In this document: piece after piece, positions 12,149 through 24,497 of the stretch
Layout: every line of letters begins with the position of its first letter
Numbering within the stretch: the stretch's first letter is position 1
Assembly (NCBI GenBank): GCA_907163375.1
Contig: CAJQUW010012634.1
Span: forward strand, 93,501-157,500
DNA: 64,000 nt
Direction of reading: 5' to 3'
Source of the DNA: Prostheceraeus crozeri
Lineage: Eukaryota > Platyhelminthes > Polycladida > Euryleptidae
Made by a program: the position numbers and the translations under genes
The notes under the pieces: generated by a model
The model's database searches: none
What the model saw: the letters and a program-made list of their open reading frames with translations, nothing else
What the model was told of the DNA's origin: nothing

Positions 12149-13600
12149 AGAATGGATACGAGTCATTTCGGATGGAATTTGAAGATGGCATATATGCCAT
12201 CGCTTCCTACCACTCCCAAAAAGTAGTAAATATTGGTTGTAATAATAAAAAGCAAAATTGAACTACTTAACTTCACAAAACTGCAATAAGAACAATTTTT
12301 CTCGTACGAGCATCTTACTTGTGCATTTCAAATCTTATTTCACACATCCGTTATTCACATCAACTCGTTTGATGGAGTATTCAGGTACATGTAGCACATT
12401 ACTGGAATAACAGTTAAAATTCCTTTTCAGTTCGATGTCCATATGCTTTACTCCATATGTTTAATCCATATGCAACATTTGCACCTGGCATCTCCACACC
12501 GAGTTATACCAGTTGCAGCAAGATTATTATTTTTTCTGAGGATAGTTAGCAATGATTTATTCTGTCTATAAGAGGGAATAACCCTATATTTTGAAATGGA
12601 AGGCTTAAGGCGGGAGTCCAAGAATTAAGATTCATATTCGAAGGGAATTCTTTTGAATATATTATTACATTACATATCATTGGGAAGATGAAACTGATAA
12701 TTGATGCAGTCTTTTTCACAACGAGGGGTAGTATCTTTAAAGCATTTCAGCTCTTGATCCATTACTGAATAATTCGGTCTCAGATGGTGGAACTGCTCCA
12801 AATTCAAGTCTCAATGAATTCTCATTCTACTTTTGCGCATTTATTCCTACTGCCATGTGCATCATTTGTAAAGTTGCGCTTGAATTGCCAAATTCATCGG
12901 AAACATTTATTTTTACTGATGATTTTCGTCCAAACTATATTACTCTGAAGAGTATATACCAAACGCATTCTAGAAGTCAGTTAAATTTTGAGATTCAGAG
13001 TTTTCTCTGAGTTAGGCCCATTTCGAAGCTGCCTCTCGAGAAAGTTTACTCTCAACTTTCTGCCATGATTAATTTTTTCACGATAATCGGATACAACTGC
13101 ATCCCTGACTGACAGAAACAAGTTCAATTAAGTTAACATTGGAAATGACATCTACAGTAGACTATATACAGCTGAAAAGTAAGGCTATAAAAAAAGTTCC
13201 ACTGATTCGATATTGCTTTTTCCTGAAACATAGAAATTGTAGCAGTCCTTAACAAAGGCTTACAATTAGTCCGGGACAAATTTAATGGTTATTGCTTCTC
13301 TATCAAGAATAATTCGGGTGTGAGTGCTTTCTTGAGCATCAACTCTTCTTGGGGATTTCTAGACAGGATGTCGGATATGAATTGCCACTCTCTACAAGTG
13401 TATGATTTCTCCACACTCAATACGAACCTTAATTTGATGTAGTCAAAGGACTCCTTAAGAGAGTTATCCAACCGTATAATTGACAGTTCCAAGAGCTTCA
13501 CCTGCGTTGGATACTATAGAACATTCTTCCCGAGCAAAAAAGTATAGAGGTTATCACTACTGGTCCAAAACCCAACTCCTCACTGCTATTGATTCTTCCT
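12149..13600. other. No recognisable gene
   Basis: Short uninformative frames only. Nothing recognisable on either strand. Confidence 0.55.
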
Positions 13601-13639
13601 AGACACCTTTGTTACCTTCGGAAGACTTCCCTTTAATCA

Positions 13640-14540
13640 AATTGGGGTATTATGGTGGGAATTCCCCAGTTCAATCCTGGCTGATCTCTTCCTGGAATAT
13701 AGGAAGTTCAAATACGGTACGTGACGGGTCGTCTTGCTAACAAGAAATTTGACTTGGCCAAACTTCTGTGTAGTACCACCCGGTATGTCGATGACCTTCA
13801 TATAAATGTCGATATCCTTAATTACAAGCACTTCGATAAGATCCTTCCAAAAATCTATCCAATAGACCCCTTGGCTAGTAGGAGCAGCACCATCAACAAA
13901 TGAACTATTTAGACGTTAAGATCAATATCCAAGGTAGTGACCTCTACACCACGGAGGTCCACCATAAAGTTGATGAGTTCTTCCTTCCAGTGGTGCTATA
14001 AACTTCCCCGAAACGCTGCCCAACTCATCAGGTTCGTTAGAATTTCTTCGGATGCTTCCACCTTCATATCGAGAACAAAAGGCATTTTCAATATCTTCAA
14101 GGACAGAGGTTATAAAGTTAATCCACTAGTAAATTCTTGCATGAAATCCTTCTTGAGAAATAGATTTCGTATTTATACGTTTGGTTGATTTTCACTTCGA
14201 CAAATACCTTCCATCATAGGAATGTTTGATTAACCACTATTATCCTAATGTTCTCATGTATCCAAATTAAATTTGTAATCAAGCCTTAGCCATGCTTCCT
14301 TATGTCTGGAGAGACTTTCCTTACCGTTCATTCGATATGGTCGGCCTGTTCGTTACCGCCCTGTGGTACAGGTTGGAGGTTAAGAGTAGAAACCTTGCTC
14401 TATGCAGCCACATGGTTCCTCCCTGATGACTCCGTGCATAACGATCTTATTTTGGTTTCATCTGTCTCTTGGTCTTTATTTATAATTTTGGTTAAGTTCT
14501 CGTCATGTTTCATGGCCAGCTTTCATCTTTAGCTTACACA
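13640..14540 (+). pseudogene. Reverse transcriptase remnant, same family as 4080-4860
   Basis: Pieces in several frames show LCSTTRYVDDLHI, then NYKHFDKILPKIYPIDPLAS and, further on, LIRFVRISSDASTFISR with FKDRGYKVNPLVNS. These align in order with the 4080-4573 fragment. The downstream block with ACSLPPCGTGWRLRVETLLY (about 14345-14405) is probably its 3' part. The element is heavily broken and is not functional. Confidence 0.5.
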
Positions 14541-14806
14541 TGTAGATATAAATAAAAATTGGTTACAAGTTTTGATTTATTTCCCCCGAAAAAAGGTGTC
14601 GCCTAGCCTTTGTAAGAATTACGCATCCTACTCTGTACTAGAGCATGGATCTTTATGTTTTAAGTATTAATTAATATATACGCACTGGACTTAAAGTTAT
14701 CTAATTTACTGCACAATTTTCCTCTGAGGTAGTTGGTTCAGTTTTGTTTTCTTTTGATCCCTGAATTCTTCGAATTTTGTAACTTACAAGACAACTGGAA
14801 ATAGTT

Positions 14807-14995
14807 TAAGAATTGTCGTTTTACTGATATTAAGTGACATACAATGTTTAAATTAAAAATAACAATAAGCTTGTGCGCGAATTTTGGAAGAAAACGTCAG
14901 TAGCTCTCGTATTAGTTAGTCAGAAATTTTTTCAGTCAAGTAGGTCGTGGATCAGGTGTCGTTGATTCAATTCAAACGCTACTACCCAGGAAAAC
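14807..14995. repeat. Repeat R3, copy 2
   Basis: Same orientation as 2101-2287 and about 90% alike by eye. It has no coding content. The following 600 bp, up to the receptor gene, hold nothing recognisable. Confidence 0.8.
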
Positions 14996-15620
14996 AGTCA
15001 TTCCCGTGACTCGTGCAATTACAACACGATAGCGCTTTTATCTTGATAACGAGTAATTTTTCGTGCCTGACTTTGGGAAATGTAAGAATGCATTTGAAAC
15101 TAAAAGATTTGAAGTCACATCTTCTGCACTATAGGTGCCAAAATTCCTCAGCCGTGTTTGAAAAGTCTTAATTTTAGGAAACACTTCGACCTTAAATGAA
15201 TTATGGTTCGAATATTAAAAGAATTAGTTGCCATCAAGATGAAAGCGATCTCCAATCAGTCTTTGCACGAGAATGATTGATTGCGGATCAACTTGTGACA
15301 CAGTCGGAAATGTTATTTCTTTCTATAGTGAGATAATCAGTATTGCAAACATGGTTTAGTGGTCCATATACAAATTTGAACCCCTCCAATTCCTAGAAGT
15401 GTTTTTGGAAAGTGAAATCTGAATTGACAACTTCATGGGACAGTCTACATTGACAGTGTATTCGAGCAGGCATTGTCTTTAGATTCAAGGGAAAACTTAA
15501 GTAGATTTAGACTTACAGTATGCAGTTGTGATCATTCATATAATTGAAAAGAGATTAGCTAGACTTCTCTCGATGTCCCGGGATACAGAATTCTAGCTTT
15601 GTGAAAGTTGTTGCAAGGGA

Positions 15621-16682
15621 TTACTCTTTTGTTTCTGTAACTCTTGTAGAATTTCCTGTAGTACTTGAGGTTCCAGTAACTTTTTGAGCTCTATGACATG
15701 AGAGAAAGCTGAAAGTTGAATGAAAAGCAATGCGAAATCCTTTACAACTAATGTAGTAAAACAACAAATTAGTTGCAAAAACGGTAGAATTGACCATATT
15801 TGCGACAATACTCAACCATAGGATCATTCCATCTGGCATTCCATTTGCCTGCATTTGCTGCTGAGCTTGAGTAAAAGGAATATTTATAAGAATAACGATA
15901 AATTGGTATAGGCCCACAGTGAAAAGCATTTTTACAGGACCAAGTGATGCTTTTGATTCCTCCTTATTTGCACCTGGCTGTACAGTTCTCCGATTCTTCA
16001 TCAATAATCGATATAAGGTTACGTTTACAAGGACCAATTCCAAGATGAAAAGTAGAAACATTACGGTAGCTGATACATTGGTCATTTGAGTAGCGAAATT
16101 AGGCGCAACAAAATTGCAAAGGCATCCATCAAAGCGGTAAAAGGAATGCTCAAACATCATAATGAAAGTATAAATGAAAATAATGCCAAAAGATACCGCC
16201 AAAAATTTTTTCTGATTGATAAATCTCATCTTTTGTGGAAACACCATTAAAGAAAATCTTTCAAATACGGTTGCCATAACCGAAAACCAAGCAACCGTAC
16301 CAAGTGTTGATGCAATCATCATATGAACAGAGCAGGTGTACAGTGATATTAGCGAGAAGGGTTTGGCAAATTGCAAGTTGTACCATAAAGGAATCATGAT
16401 AAATGTCCAGTGAACAGTATCACATACGGCTGTTGTTAAGAAAAAGACACGTGTTGTTTTTCTGATACTTGTGAAATTTTTTATGACGACAACGTTGGTC
16501 ACATTTGCAATGGTTCCGATAATTAAGAGAATCATAGCGACAATTGCAGTGGTCAATCTCATATTTTTCATTGGATCCTGATTCCAACCAGGAAATGTTA
16601 ATGTTCTAACTGCAAGATATCTTGCTGTTGGGTCAAAAGATAAATTTTTCAATCTTTGGTCGCAGCCCGAGTAGTTCTGCAT
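15621..16682 (-). CDS. Class A (rhodopsin-like) G protein-coupled receptor, orphan
   Basis: A single uninterrupted 353-codon frame. Seven hydrophobic segments lie at about residues 43-67, 78-101, 115-140, 159-177, 201-226, 250-272 and 284-312. The N-terminus has N-glycosylation sites (N3, N13). Cys117 at the start of TM3 and Cys187/189 in the second extracellular loop can form the usual disulfide. TM3 ends in ERF (141-143) in place of DRY, and TM7 has NLLFY (305-309) in place of NPxxY. The protein should sit in the plasma membrane and signal through a heterotrimeric G protein; the ligand cannot be told, though the layout resembles the large orphan peptide-receptor-like sets of invertebrates. 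No intron is evident, so it may be a single-exon gene or a retrocopy. It is the only likely intact host gene here. Confidence 0.85.
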   Translation of the reverse strand: MQNYSGCDQRLKNLSFDPTARYLAVRTLTFPGWNQDPMKNMRLTTAIVAMILLIIGTIANVTNVVVIKNFTSIRKTTRVFFLTTAVCDTVHWTFIMIPLWYNLQFAKPFSLISLYTCSVHMMIASTLGTVAWFSVMATVFERFSLMVFPQKMRFINQKKFLAVSFGIIFIYTFIMMFEHSFYRFDGCLCNFVAPNFATQMTNVSATVMFLLFILELVLVNVTLYRLLMKNRRTVQPGANKEESKASLGPVKMLFTVGLYQFIVILINIPFTQAQQQMQANGMPDGMILWLSIVANMVNSTVFATNLLFYYISCKGFRIAFHSTFSFLSCHRAQKVTGTSSTTGNSTRVTETKE

Positions 16683-16763
16683 ATTTCTGACTATTGCAAA
16701 GGTTGATAATTCATTATGATCACCATTATAATCTCTTATGCTCAGACATGTTACAACTGTTAC

Positions 16764-16945
16764 AAAGGTTCAGCTGCAGTTTCTCATCGGCTTGTGTCTT
16801 TGAAATCTATTAAGTTGACAATGAGACCACTGCATATGCTTATTGATTGCATGTCAAAAATGAAAATGCTAATGGATTTTTTAATGGAGTTTTCTATGGT
16901 ACGCACCGCCATCGCTATTCAGTCAGAAGTAGATGACGTAATCTT
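16764..16945. repeat. Repeat R1, partial copy
   Basis: Matches the middle of R1 (GCTGCAGTTTCTCATCGGC through CAGTCAGAAGTAG). It lies just upstream of the receptor start and ahead of R2, the same order as at 20185-24345. Confidence 0.85.
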
Positions 16946-17067
16946 ATGCTATCATCGCTGTTCAATCGACGGTACATGACCTCTTGCAAAATTTTCATAA
17001 AAATTAGCTTTAATAATTATTCATAATAATTTGATGAATAATAATTATAATTTAAATAATAACTGAC

Positions 17068-17800
17068 TAGCTGCCAATTCATCCAATATCAGGAATCATC
17101 AGCTGGTCTAGCTCATGTTCAGTTTAACTTGAAGAGTGGTATCAGAACACCTGACAACAACAAGAGAAACTGTCAACTTAACGATTTCTATGATGATATT
17201 CTTCTGTGATTATTTTCATTTTGATCATATTCTCCTATATTTATTTATCTATGCTCTGAAATTCATTGAGCACTCTACGCAACTATGGATTGCATACCAA
17301 AAACACATGTATATGATTCATCTTTTGATTAAGATCACGTAAAAATAAATCAGCAAAATTTGACATGTCTCTCTAATGGTATATCTATGATTCATAGATA
17401 TCCATGATCAACATTAACATACACTTACTTATTGTGACAGTGAATTCTTTATCTGTGTTTGAAATTTGTGAACGTTGAATTTTTGATTATGAAATTTCAA
17501 ATCGATCTTGTACCGTAAAGTTGCCGAAGAAATAGCAGGTAGCACACAAGCGATCAATAGAAGACTTCACGTTGCTGGTTTTCGCTCAAGATCAGCAGCT
17601 CTCAGCGGTCAAATTGACAAAAAGTTGCTAGAGACTAAGACTGATGAGATCGAGTGATGCCATTAACTGGAATATCGACGATTGGAGTCTCTTGTTGTAG
17701 CCTGATGAGTTTAGATTTTGTCTGGAGATGACTGATGGAAGGGAAAGAGTTTGGAGGCATCGGAATCAGAAGTTTCAGTTCAACAGTATTTCTTGTCATG
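17068..17800. repeat. Duplicated segment R2, copy A (uninterrupted)
   Basis: It matches 21978-24345 piecewise (TAGCTGCCAATTCATCC, AACAACAAGAGAAACTGTCAA, GATTGCATACCAAAAACAC, AGAAATAGCAGGTA). This copy lacks the MITE at 22309-22844 and the LINE at 22963-23802, so it serves as the empty site for both. Its right part is the Tc1 remnant. Confidence 0.85.
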
Positions 17801-17930
17801 GCAGGTTTCGAGGTGGTTCTGTTATGGAATCATGCAAGACAAAACAGACTTGTACATTATTCGTAACGGAATTTTTGCAAGAGCCATATATCGCGATGAA
17901 ATTCCTCAATATGTCGGCTAGCCAGACCGA
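17515..17930 (+). pseudogene. Tc1-like transposase remnant
   Basis: Successive frames give GSTQAINRRLHVAGFRSRSA (helix-turn-helix end), then DEFRFCLEMTDGRERVWRHR with GRFRGGSVM and, after a frame change, IRNGIFARAIYRDEI. This is the Tc1 order DESRF...DGR-RVWRR...GGSVMVWGGI. In-frame stops and shifts are present, so it is dead. The same fragment occurs in R2 copy B at 24060-24345. Confidence 0.7.
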
Positions 17931-18672
17931 ATGCCAATGGCATTGCATGGACGAGAAATCATGGCAAATCACGTGTGAATTATCCGTGGAAATTTGGATT
18001 GGCGTGATTCTTTGTAATGCACGTAAACTTCACACGTGCATACTTTCAAAGCTAATTTACTTTCTATATCACGCGTGTCAATCGCGTGATCCAACATCAG
18101 ACATCAGACAGAGCAGTTAATGAAATTTACAGGAACACGACCATCTATAGATCCTATAAATCTCTTCGTGATTGTCGACTGTTGGTTAACTACCGTATAT
18201 TAGTTACTGTTGGTTCACTTTAACAGATGTTTATCAACTGTTTATTTAATCATCACGTCTACTTTCAACCGTCTCAAGTGTACAATAAATCAAAGGTAGG
18301 TCTATACGAAACAAGATGGACCTCCGTGCGACTTCATTTCTTTACTCTTTTGTGAGAACATAGTTTTTGGTCTAACTCTTATTTGATAAAACTTCGTTTT
18401 CGACCACCTCAAGACCTACACATTTAAGGCAGATAACTATTTAATTAACTTTCGTCATGCACCGCTCGCATGCGCAGGTAGGGCATAGTAGTATCACGGA
18501 AAGAAAAAATATTATGACGACTCATTGCCACAGAAAAATAATTCTTGGATTAGTCCGAATTTGCTGTGAATAATAGAAATATATAACAAATTAGCAACCA
18601 CATAGTAATTGAATTTTTACTTGCGACTGGTCTTGCTTACAGTCTCGATATAATAAGTCATTCCTTTGAATA
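17931..18672. other. No recognisable gene
   Basis: Contains several CACGTG/CACGCGTG-type words around 17970-18090 but no gene or element that can be named. Confidence 0.5.
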
Positions 18673-19104
18673 CACTCTAAACCAAACTGCGCCCAATATG
18701 TGACCGATTACATGTACCCGACGCATTTTCCTCACATCGGTCACATTTGGTCACACATGTGACTTCCATGTGACCGATGATGAATCATCATAAATCATGC
18801 ACATACGTCGAGTACTTGATGAGAATAATTCAAATAGATTTTACGAATACTTTTCGGTATGCTTTGTTCAAGAATATCATTGGTAAGAAGATAATATTAC
18901 ATTGAACTTGGTTTGATTAAAAAGTGTTTTAATGTCGATAATGATTGTGTAGTTTAAAAATGTGACACATTCTTCGTCACATCGGTCACATTTGGTCACA
19001 TATTTGACCGATGATGAATCACCATAAATCATGCATATGCGGTGAGTGCTAATGACAATAATTCAAATAGATTTTCCGAATATCTTTCGGCATATTTTGT
19101 TGAG
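18673..19104. mobile_element. MITE family 3, copy b (3' truncated)
   Basis: Begins CACTCTAAACCAAACTGCGC after TA at 18671-18672. It has GTCACAT/ATGTGAC words throughout and the ACTTGATGAGAATAATTC stretch that is split by an insertion in copy a. It breaks off near 19104, where a family 2 fragment begins. Confidence 0.75.
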
Positions 19105-19423
19105 GAATGCGTTAGACTTACATGCATTAAAATCGAATTCAACATTGAAAGTATGACTCTTGAATGTCATTGTCTCACTACTTACAGAGCAGTATTAACA
19201 TTAGTGTGATCTTTGTTGACAAAAGGCCTTAAATCAACATACTTTTATGATTTATGCTTTCTTTCAACATTGTGCTAGTACGGCTTTAGTATGTAAAGCA
19301 TTCCACATTTGAAATAACATACGAAAAGCATACAAATACATAACAAGTGAACACAGAAATATACCAAAAAAATATTTTGGTATGCATCCTTCGTATGTGA
19401 TTGGTATTGAGCGATTTACAGTG
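19105..19423. mobile_element. MITE family 2, copy c (5' truncated)
   Basis: Matches the right part of copies b and d and ends GCGATTTACAGTG, followed by TA. The left terminus is missing, so the junction with family 3 at about 19104 is a deletion or rearrangement joint. Confidence 0.8.
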
Positions 19424-20184
19424 TAGGATGAGGCGCCATTTTCTATTATCTTGACTGTTGGTCTGCTTTCTTTTTAGTATTAATTAGGCCTAGTTTCTTT
19501 CTTCGTAGTTTCTCCCTAGGCAATAATTTATAGCCTACATATTTTCCACCCGATTGATAGTCAGTGTCAAGTTGAATTGGGGGTTCAAGTCTCCATCCCC
19601 TGTGCTTGAGGGAATCAGGCGGATGCACTTTTTGCTGATTGTCGCTTCTTATGAGTGCTTTACCACAACTCAGAGTTTTAAATTCAGTCCCTTCTTTAGA
19701 ACATGAAGACCGTTTCTAAGTACATGTAGTAAAGTCCCTTTTCAAGGGTCTAATTGTCGATTTTTAGACTGTGTGAAAGGGTCTCTATGCATGACATGAC
19801 GACCGTTTTTGAAGTTATAAGACATTTAAAGGCCGCCTATTTTACTGTCATTCAGACCATTTACTTTTTGTTTCTGCAGATGCTGGAGGGTTTTAATCGT
19901 AAAATGATGCAATTTCCAGAGAATTAGGCATTCTTCCTACGGTTCCTAAAAGCATAAACATATTACAGTAATCCGTGAATCGTTAACACGTGTGAACAGT
20001 ATGTGATAATGCGTGTTCCGCATGCACACCGTGTACACCCGTGCTCGAGGACTCGGAGGATCACGCCTAGAACACGCAGCGTGTTCCATGCGTAATTTGC
20101 CGTGATCTCTGATACATGTGGCACGACATCTTATGATGGATGACAATGGCCGGACTCATCGTGCCATAGTTCTAAACCGGCATT
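19424..20184. other. No recognisable gene
   Basis: No supported coding frame. A CpG-richer patch at about 19975-20120 contains repeated CGTGTT/AACACG words; its meaning is unknown. Confidence 0.5.
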
Positions 20185-21158
20185 TGGAATAAGAAACAAA
20201 TTAGCGCATCAATTAGTTAGCAAAGTCGGCGACTGCGAATTAGCCGGCAAAGTCGGCGACTGAAATCCCAATGAACGTGTGTGGGACATAATGGACGAAG
20301 AGTGAGAGTTCGAATGAATCTGTCCCGATCCATTCAAGAACTACAAATTGCATTGAAAGAGATCCTCCAGAGTCATATCAGGAAAATCATTTCTAGTATG
20401 ATGAAGCGCTGTGAGGCCGCTAGCAAAGCGCTAGGAGACCAAACTGGGTAGTAACTCCTTGATTGCCTTTCTATAACTTTTTCTCCTTCTTGGTATGTTT
20501 GTGTTTTGAGTTTGAATATAAATCCTAATACCATTGGCTTTGAATGTTGCATTGCAATAAACCTACATGGATGCCCTTGCAAATGCAGCACAATGTGCGC
20601 ATTGGTATATTCATCACTGAGGATGAATTGTAGGTAGGTGCTTCTCATCAAGTCCATATCTATGGCAACATAGCATCTCTGACAATCAGTCAAACAAATT
20701 TTCAATCCAAGAGTAAAACCTTCAAATCATTTGCATATAGAATTCAAAGTGAATTTTGATCTTATGCATTTAGGTTTAGCTGCAGTTTCTCATCGGCTTG
20801 TGTCTTTGAAATCTATTAAGTTGATAATGAGACCGCTGCATATGCTTATTGATTGCATGTCAAAAATGAAAATGTTAATGGATTTTTTAATGGAGTTTTC
20901 AATGGTACGCACCGCCATGGCTATTCAGTCGGAAGTAAAAGACATAACCTTTGATAAAGGTTGATTTGAATAATTTGAATCTGCTCTGCACATACGTAAA
21001 AAGATATTCGTAGGGATTATGATAATGAAGTCTCACGATACAAATAGAATCAATGTGTAATGTTACGATCGTTCTCAAACGTCTGGAAGTGAGCGATGCT
21101 AATATTAACTTAAATTTTATTGGTCTCCATGACGATCCGAATAGTCAAGGTTGAAACT
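20185..21158. repeat. Dispersed repeat R1, copy 2
   Basis: Near full-length match to 1-957, with a small internal duplication (GGCGACTG repeated near 20228 and 20254). No coding function seen. The 21160-21975 interval after it holds nothing recognisable. Confidence 0.85.
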
Positions 21159-22308
21159 TAATCTCCAAACTTCTTTACAAATGAAGCAATTTGGATAGTA
21201 GATAAATGAATATTTACAGTACTGCCTTTACAAACCTTAGGAAAGAAAGAAATATAGTGCAATGATGACAAGTATCAGAAGCGTGCACAAAGACTAAGTC
21301 TCCGTTGATCGGAGTGTAATGCACGAAGGTCGAAGCTCGGCGCCACTCATCAGAAATATTTGGGACAAAGTCACTTGGTTCGTTAATAACTTCCGTGCAC
21401 AGCTTTTTCTCTGATAGTTGTCCGATGAGTCTTGTCCTGTCCTTTTATGACTCCTTCATCACTAAGGCTGAATGTTTCTCCAAATTGTCACCGAATAAGA
21501 GTTGGTTGTCGTGGATCACTTGCATCCCTACGGTTCATATATGGCGATTTGCCAATGCATGACATATCATCTCCACAGTGATATAGTGTTGATAAGTGTG
21601 TTGTTCTCTTCGATGACCATCTTGGGTGGTGATTACGCATATTTTCCATCGCCCTAGTACGGTTAATCACACTGGTTGACCGTCATTTTGCTGTGCAATT
21701 TAGCGTTTGTTAGTTGAGCCCAACGTTTGTATTTCTTCTAATATTTGGGTAACACGGCTTATAATATGCTTTATGTATAGAATCTAATTATTCAAATTAA
21801 TATTTACAGTATCTTATATTCATGCTTGAATAGGACACAAACCCCGGAATGCGCGTTACGACTTACACTCATTATTTACTAAATTTAATCGCAACAATAA
21901 TTTGTGGTGTATTACAAATGTACGTGTAATTAAATATTGAGTTGCATCCTCGCGTGAAAAAATGGAACAGACCTGGATAGCTGCCAATTCATCCAACATC
22001 AGGAATCATCAGCTGGTCTAGCTCATGTCTCTCAATATCGATGCCGTTTCATATTTAACCCACATCAGACCATCAGACTACATGCATAGTTTTGTAATTT
22101 TCATTACAGTATATTAATTTAAATGTTCAACTCCAATTTCAATATTTCATATCCAATAGACTCAAGTTGCTATCAGTTGTTGCAAATGTTTTCAACCGGT
22201 TTTGTAGATAGAAGCAAATTTCAATACAATTTCATATGATTCGGCCCGGCAGACTACATTGCTAGTTATTCTTCAAGAGTGGTATAAAGTGTTTAGATAG
22301 TGTGAGTG

Positions 22309-22844
22309 CACTGTAAATCGCTGGATACGAAAAATACATACAAACATATACCAAAATCACATACAATTTGAAACTAACATGTGATATATCTCAAACATAG
22401 CTATTTTGTGCGTTCATGAATTATAATGTGTTTTTATTTCGGATTGATAAAATGCATAATTTCAAAATTACATAATGCATAATTGTTGATCAATTGTCAA
22501 ATACCTATTGATTATTTACGAAATGCCCGAGACTTACATGAATTAAAGTCGAACTCAGTATTGCAAGTTTGAGTATTAAATGTCATTATCTCACTACCTA
22601 CAGAGCAGTATTAACATTAGTGTGATCTTTATTGACAAAAAAGGCCTTAAATCAACATATATTAGAAATCATTGATGCTTTCTTTTAACATTGTGCTAGT
22701 ATGGCTTTAGTATGTAAAGCATACCACATCTGAAATAACATACGAAAAGCATACAAATACAGACCAAGAGAATACAGAAATATACCAAAAAAATTTTTTG
22801 GTATGCATCCTCCGTATGTGATTGGTATTGAGCGATTTACAGTG
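22309..22844. mobile_element. MITE family 2, copy d
   Basis: A 536-bp element with perfect 14-bp inverted ends CACTGTAAATCGCT/AGCGATTTACAGTG apart from one base, flanked by TG (22307-22308, 22845-22846). It is internally deleted relative to copy a. CATACGAA and TATACCAA words lie near both ends. Confidence 0.85.
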
Positions 22845-22962
22845 TGGTATCAGAACTTCTAACAACAACAAGAGAAACTGTCAATTTACGACTTCTATGA
22901 TAACATTCCTCAATGATTATTTTTTGTCTTTGATTATATTCTTCTATATCTATTTATCTATA

Positions 22963-23802
22963 ATAATAATAAGCGTCTTCATTTCAAAAACAAGAATACG
23001 TCCAAATGGGAATCGTAGGAGGCACATGGAAAATACAACGTGGTTGAACAAAAGTAATGCATACGTGTACACCAGAGGACAAAACTAAATAGAGATATTG
23101 TACAAAACCGAAGAAGAAAAAATAAAGACATCTGTCCTTTTCTTTGTACTTGCGGACGGAAGTATCAAACGGTTGCTTCGAGTCGACTTAACCGGCAACA
23201 ATGTGTGAAGGACATGTTCTGACGATGCAAGCGCTTGTTTGAATAGCTTCAATGATGAAGATTGTCTTCGCTCGATGATGTTCGACATGTCGCAGTCAAT
23301 ACAAGTCCTGACATCTTCACCATGGATAATTCTAAAGGATCGTTTACAAAGCGACTGGAAAATAGAATTTAGACCATGACCGGGATTCAAGAACACATTG
23401 GAAGCGTACTCCATAATTGAACGTATAACTGCATTGAAAACGGATACCAGTTCGTCATGAGATAAAAAACTTTTCAGGATGTGTAGTACATACAGCCTTT
23501 GAGAAGCTTTCTTGGAAATGAACTCAAAATGCTTGGTCCATGTAAGTTCTTTGTTGAAATATAGTCCGTGGATCTTAAGAACTGCAACATTGTCAAATTC
23601 AGGAACAACTGGAATTGCGAAGTTTCCGCGTAGTTGCACACACAAAACTTTGGCTTTGCTTTTATTTATTAACATTCCATGGGTATTACACCAATTTTCA
23701 AAATGAGACACTTCGTTTTTGACAAGCGTTAAATCTTGATGATCGGACTTATGCACTGGCAATAAAAGGATGGCATCATTTGCATATTTTACTACATGCG
23801 TG
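22963..23802 (-). mobile_element. LINE (CR1/Jockey-like) 3' fragment with target duplication
   Basis: Minus-strand insertion bounded by ATCTAT on both sides (22957-22962 and 23803-23808). Copy A of R2 shows the unoccupied site. The 3' end is an (ATT)n tract (about 22961-22972), typical of CR1/L2/Jockey-type tails. It is 5'-truncated just before the catalytic box. Confidence 0.8.
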
Positions 23803-23806
23803 ATCT
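23085..23806 (-). pseudogene. LINE reverse transcriptase, C-terminal part
   Basis: Reading from 23806 the frame gives THVVKYANDAILLLPVHK, where YAND is the catalytic YxDD box. It continues with WCNTHGMLINKSKAKVLCV, then KIHGLYFNKELTWTKHFEFI and RSIMEYASNVF. These are the ordered motifs C, D and E and the thumb of CR1/Jockey-group LINE polymerases. The frame is open to its stop at 23085 (225 codons from the first Met). No endonuclease and no fingers domain are present, so the insertion was dead on arrival. Confidence 0.85.
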
Positions 23807-24059
23807 ATGCTCTGAAATCCATTGAGTACTCTACGCAACTATGGATTGCATACCAAAAACACACGTATATGATTCATCTTTTGATTAAGATCACGTAAAA
23901 ATAAATCAGCAAAATTTGACATGTCTCTCTAATGGTATATCTATGATTCATAGATATCCTTGATCAACATTAACATACACTTACTTATTGTGACAGTGAA
24001 TTCTTTATGTGTTTGAAATTTGTGAACGTTGAATTTTTGATTATGAAATTTCAAATCGA

Positions 24060-24345
24060 TCTTGTACCGTAAAGTTGCCGAAGAAATAGCAGGTAAGTAC
24101 CACACAAGCGATCAATAGAAGACTTCACGCTGCTGGTTTTCGCTCAAGATCAGCAGCTCTCAGCGGTCAAATTGACAAAATAGTCTCTTAAGACTAAGAC
24201 CGATGAGATCGAGTGATCCCATTAACTGGAATATAGACCATTAGAGTCTCTTGTTGTAGACTGATGAGTTCAGATTTTGTCTGGATATAACTGATCGAAG
24301 GGAAAGAGTTTGGAGGCATCGGAATCAGAGTTTTCAGTTCTGCAA
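24060..24345 (+). pseudogene. Tc1-like transposase remnant (R2 copy B)
   Basis: Same fragment as 17515-17930, but shorter: it stops before GGSVM. It shares RSRSAALSGQIDK, the DEFRFCLDI region and GRERVWRHRNQ. It lacks any intact domain. Confidence 0.65.
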
Positions 24346-24434
24346 TCTTTCTTTTAGCACAGTGAACGATAACCAGAGCTCCCGTCCGACAACCAACTAG
24401 TGGATTGGTTATCTCACGGCGAGCTTTTTTTGGT

Positions 24435-24497
24435 TCCTTATTGTCTTCGTCACATCAATCACATTTGGTTACATTTGGTAACCGATCATGAATCACC
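24435..24497. mobile_element. MITE family 3, copy c, left of the Polinton
   Basis: TCACATTTGGTTACATTTGG followed by GAATCACC; the sequence resumes after the Polinton at 40574 with ATCACCATAAATCATGCATA. The contiguous form is seen at about 19012-19080, which makes the pre-insertion site readable. Confidence 0.75.

Larger units (their letters stand above)
21978..24345. repeat. Duplicated segment R2, copy B, with two insertions
   Basis: Corresponds to 17068-17800 but is enlarged by about 200 bp of extra sequence at 22030-22270, a family 2 MITE (22309-22844) and a LINE fragment (22963-23802). The flanks of both insertions line up with contiguous sequence in copy A. Confidence 0.8.

Noticed and set aside
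14580-14640. Possible end of the TIR element seen at 10613
   Set aside because: Shares only GTGTCGCCT and TACTCTG words; no paired end or flank duplication.
19975-20120. CpG-richer patch as a promoter
   Set aside because: Repeated CGTGTT words only; no gene starts nearby on either strand.
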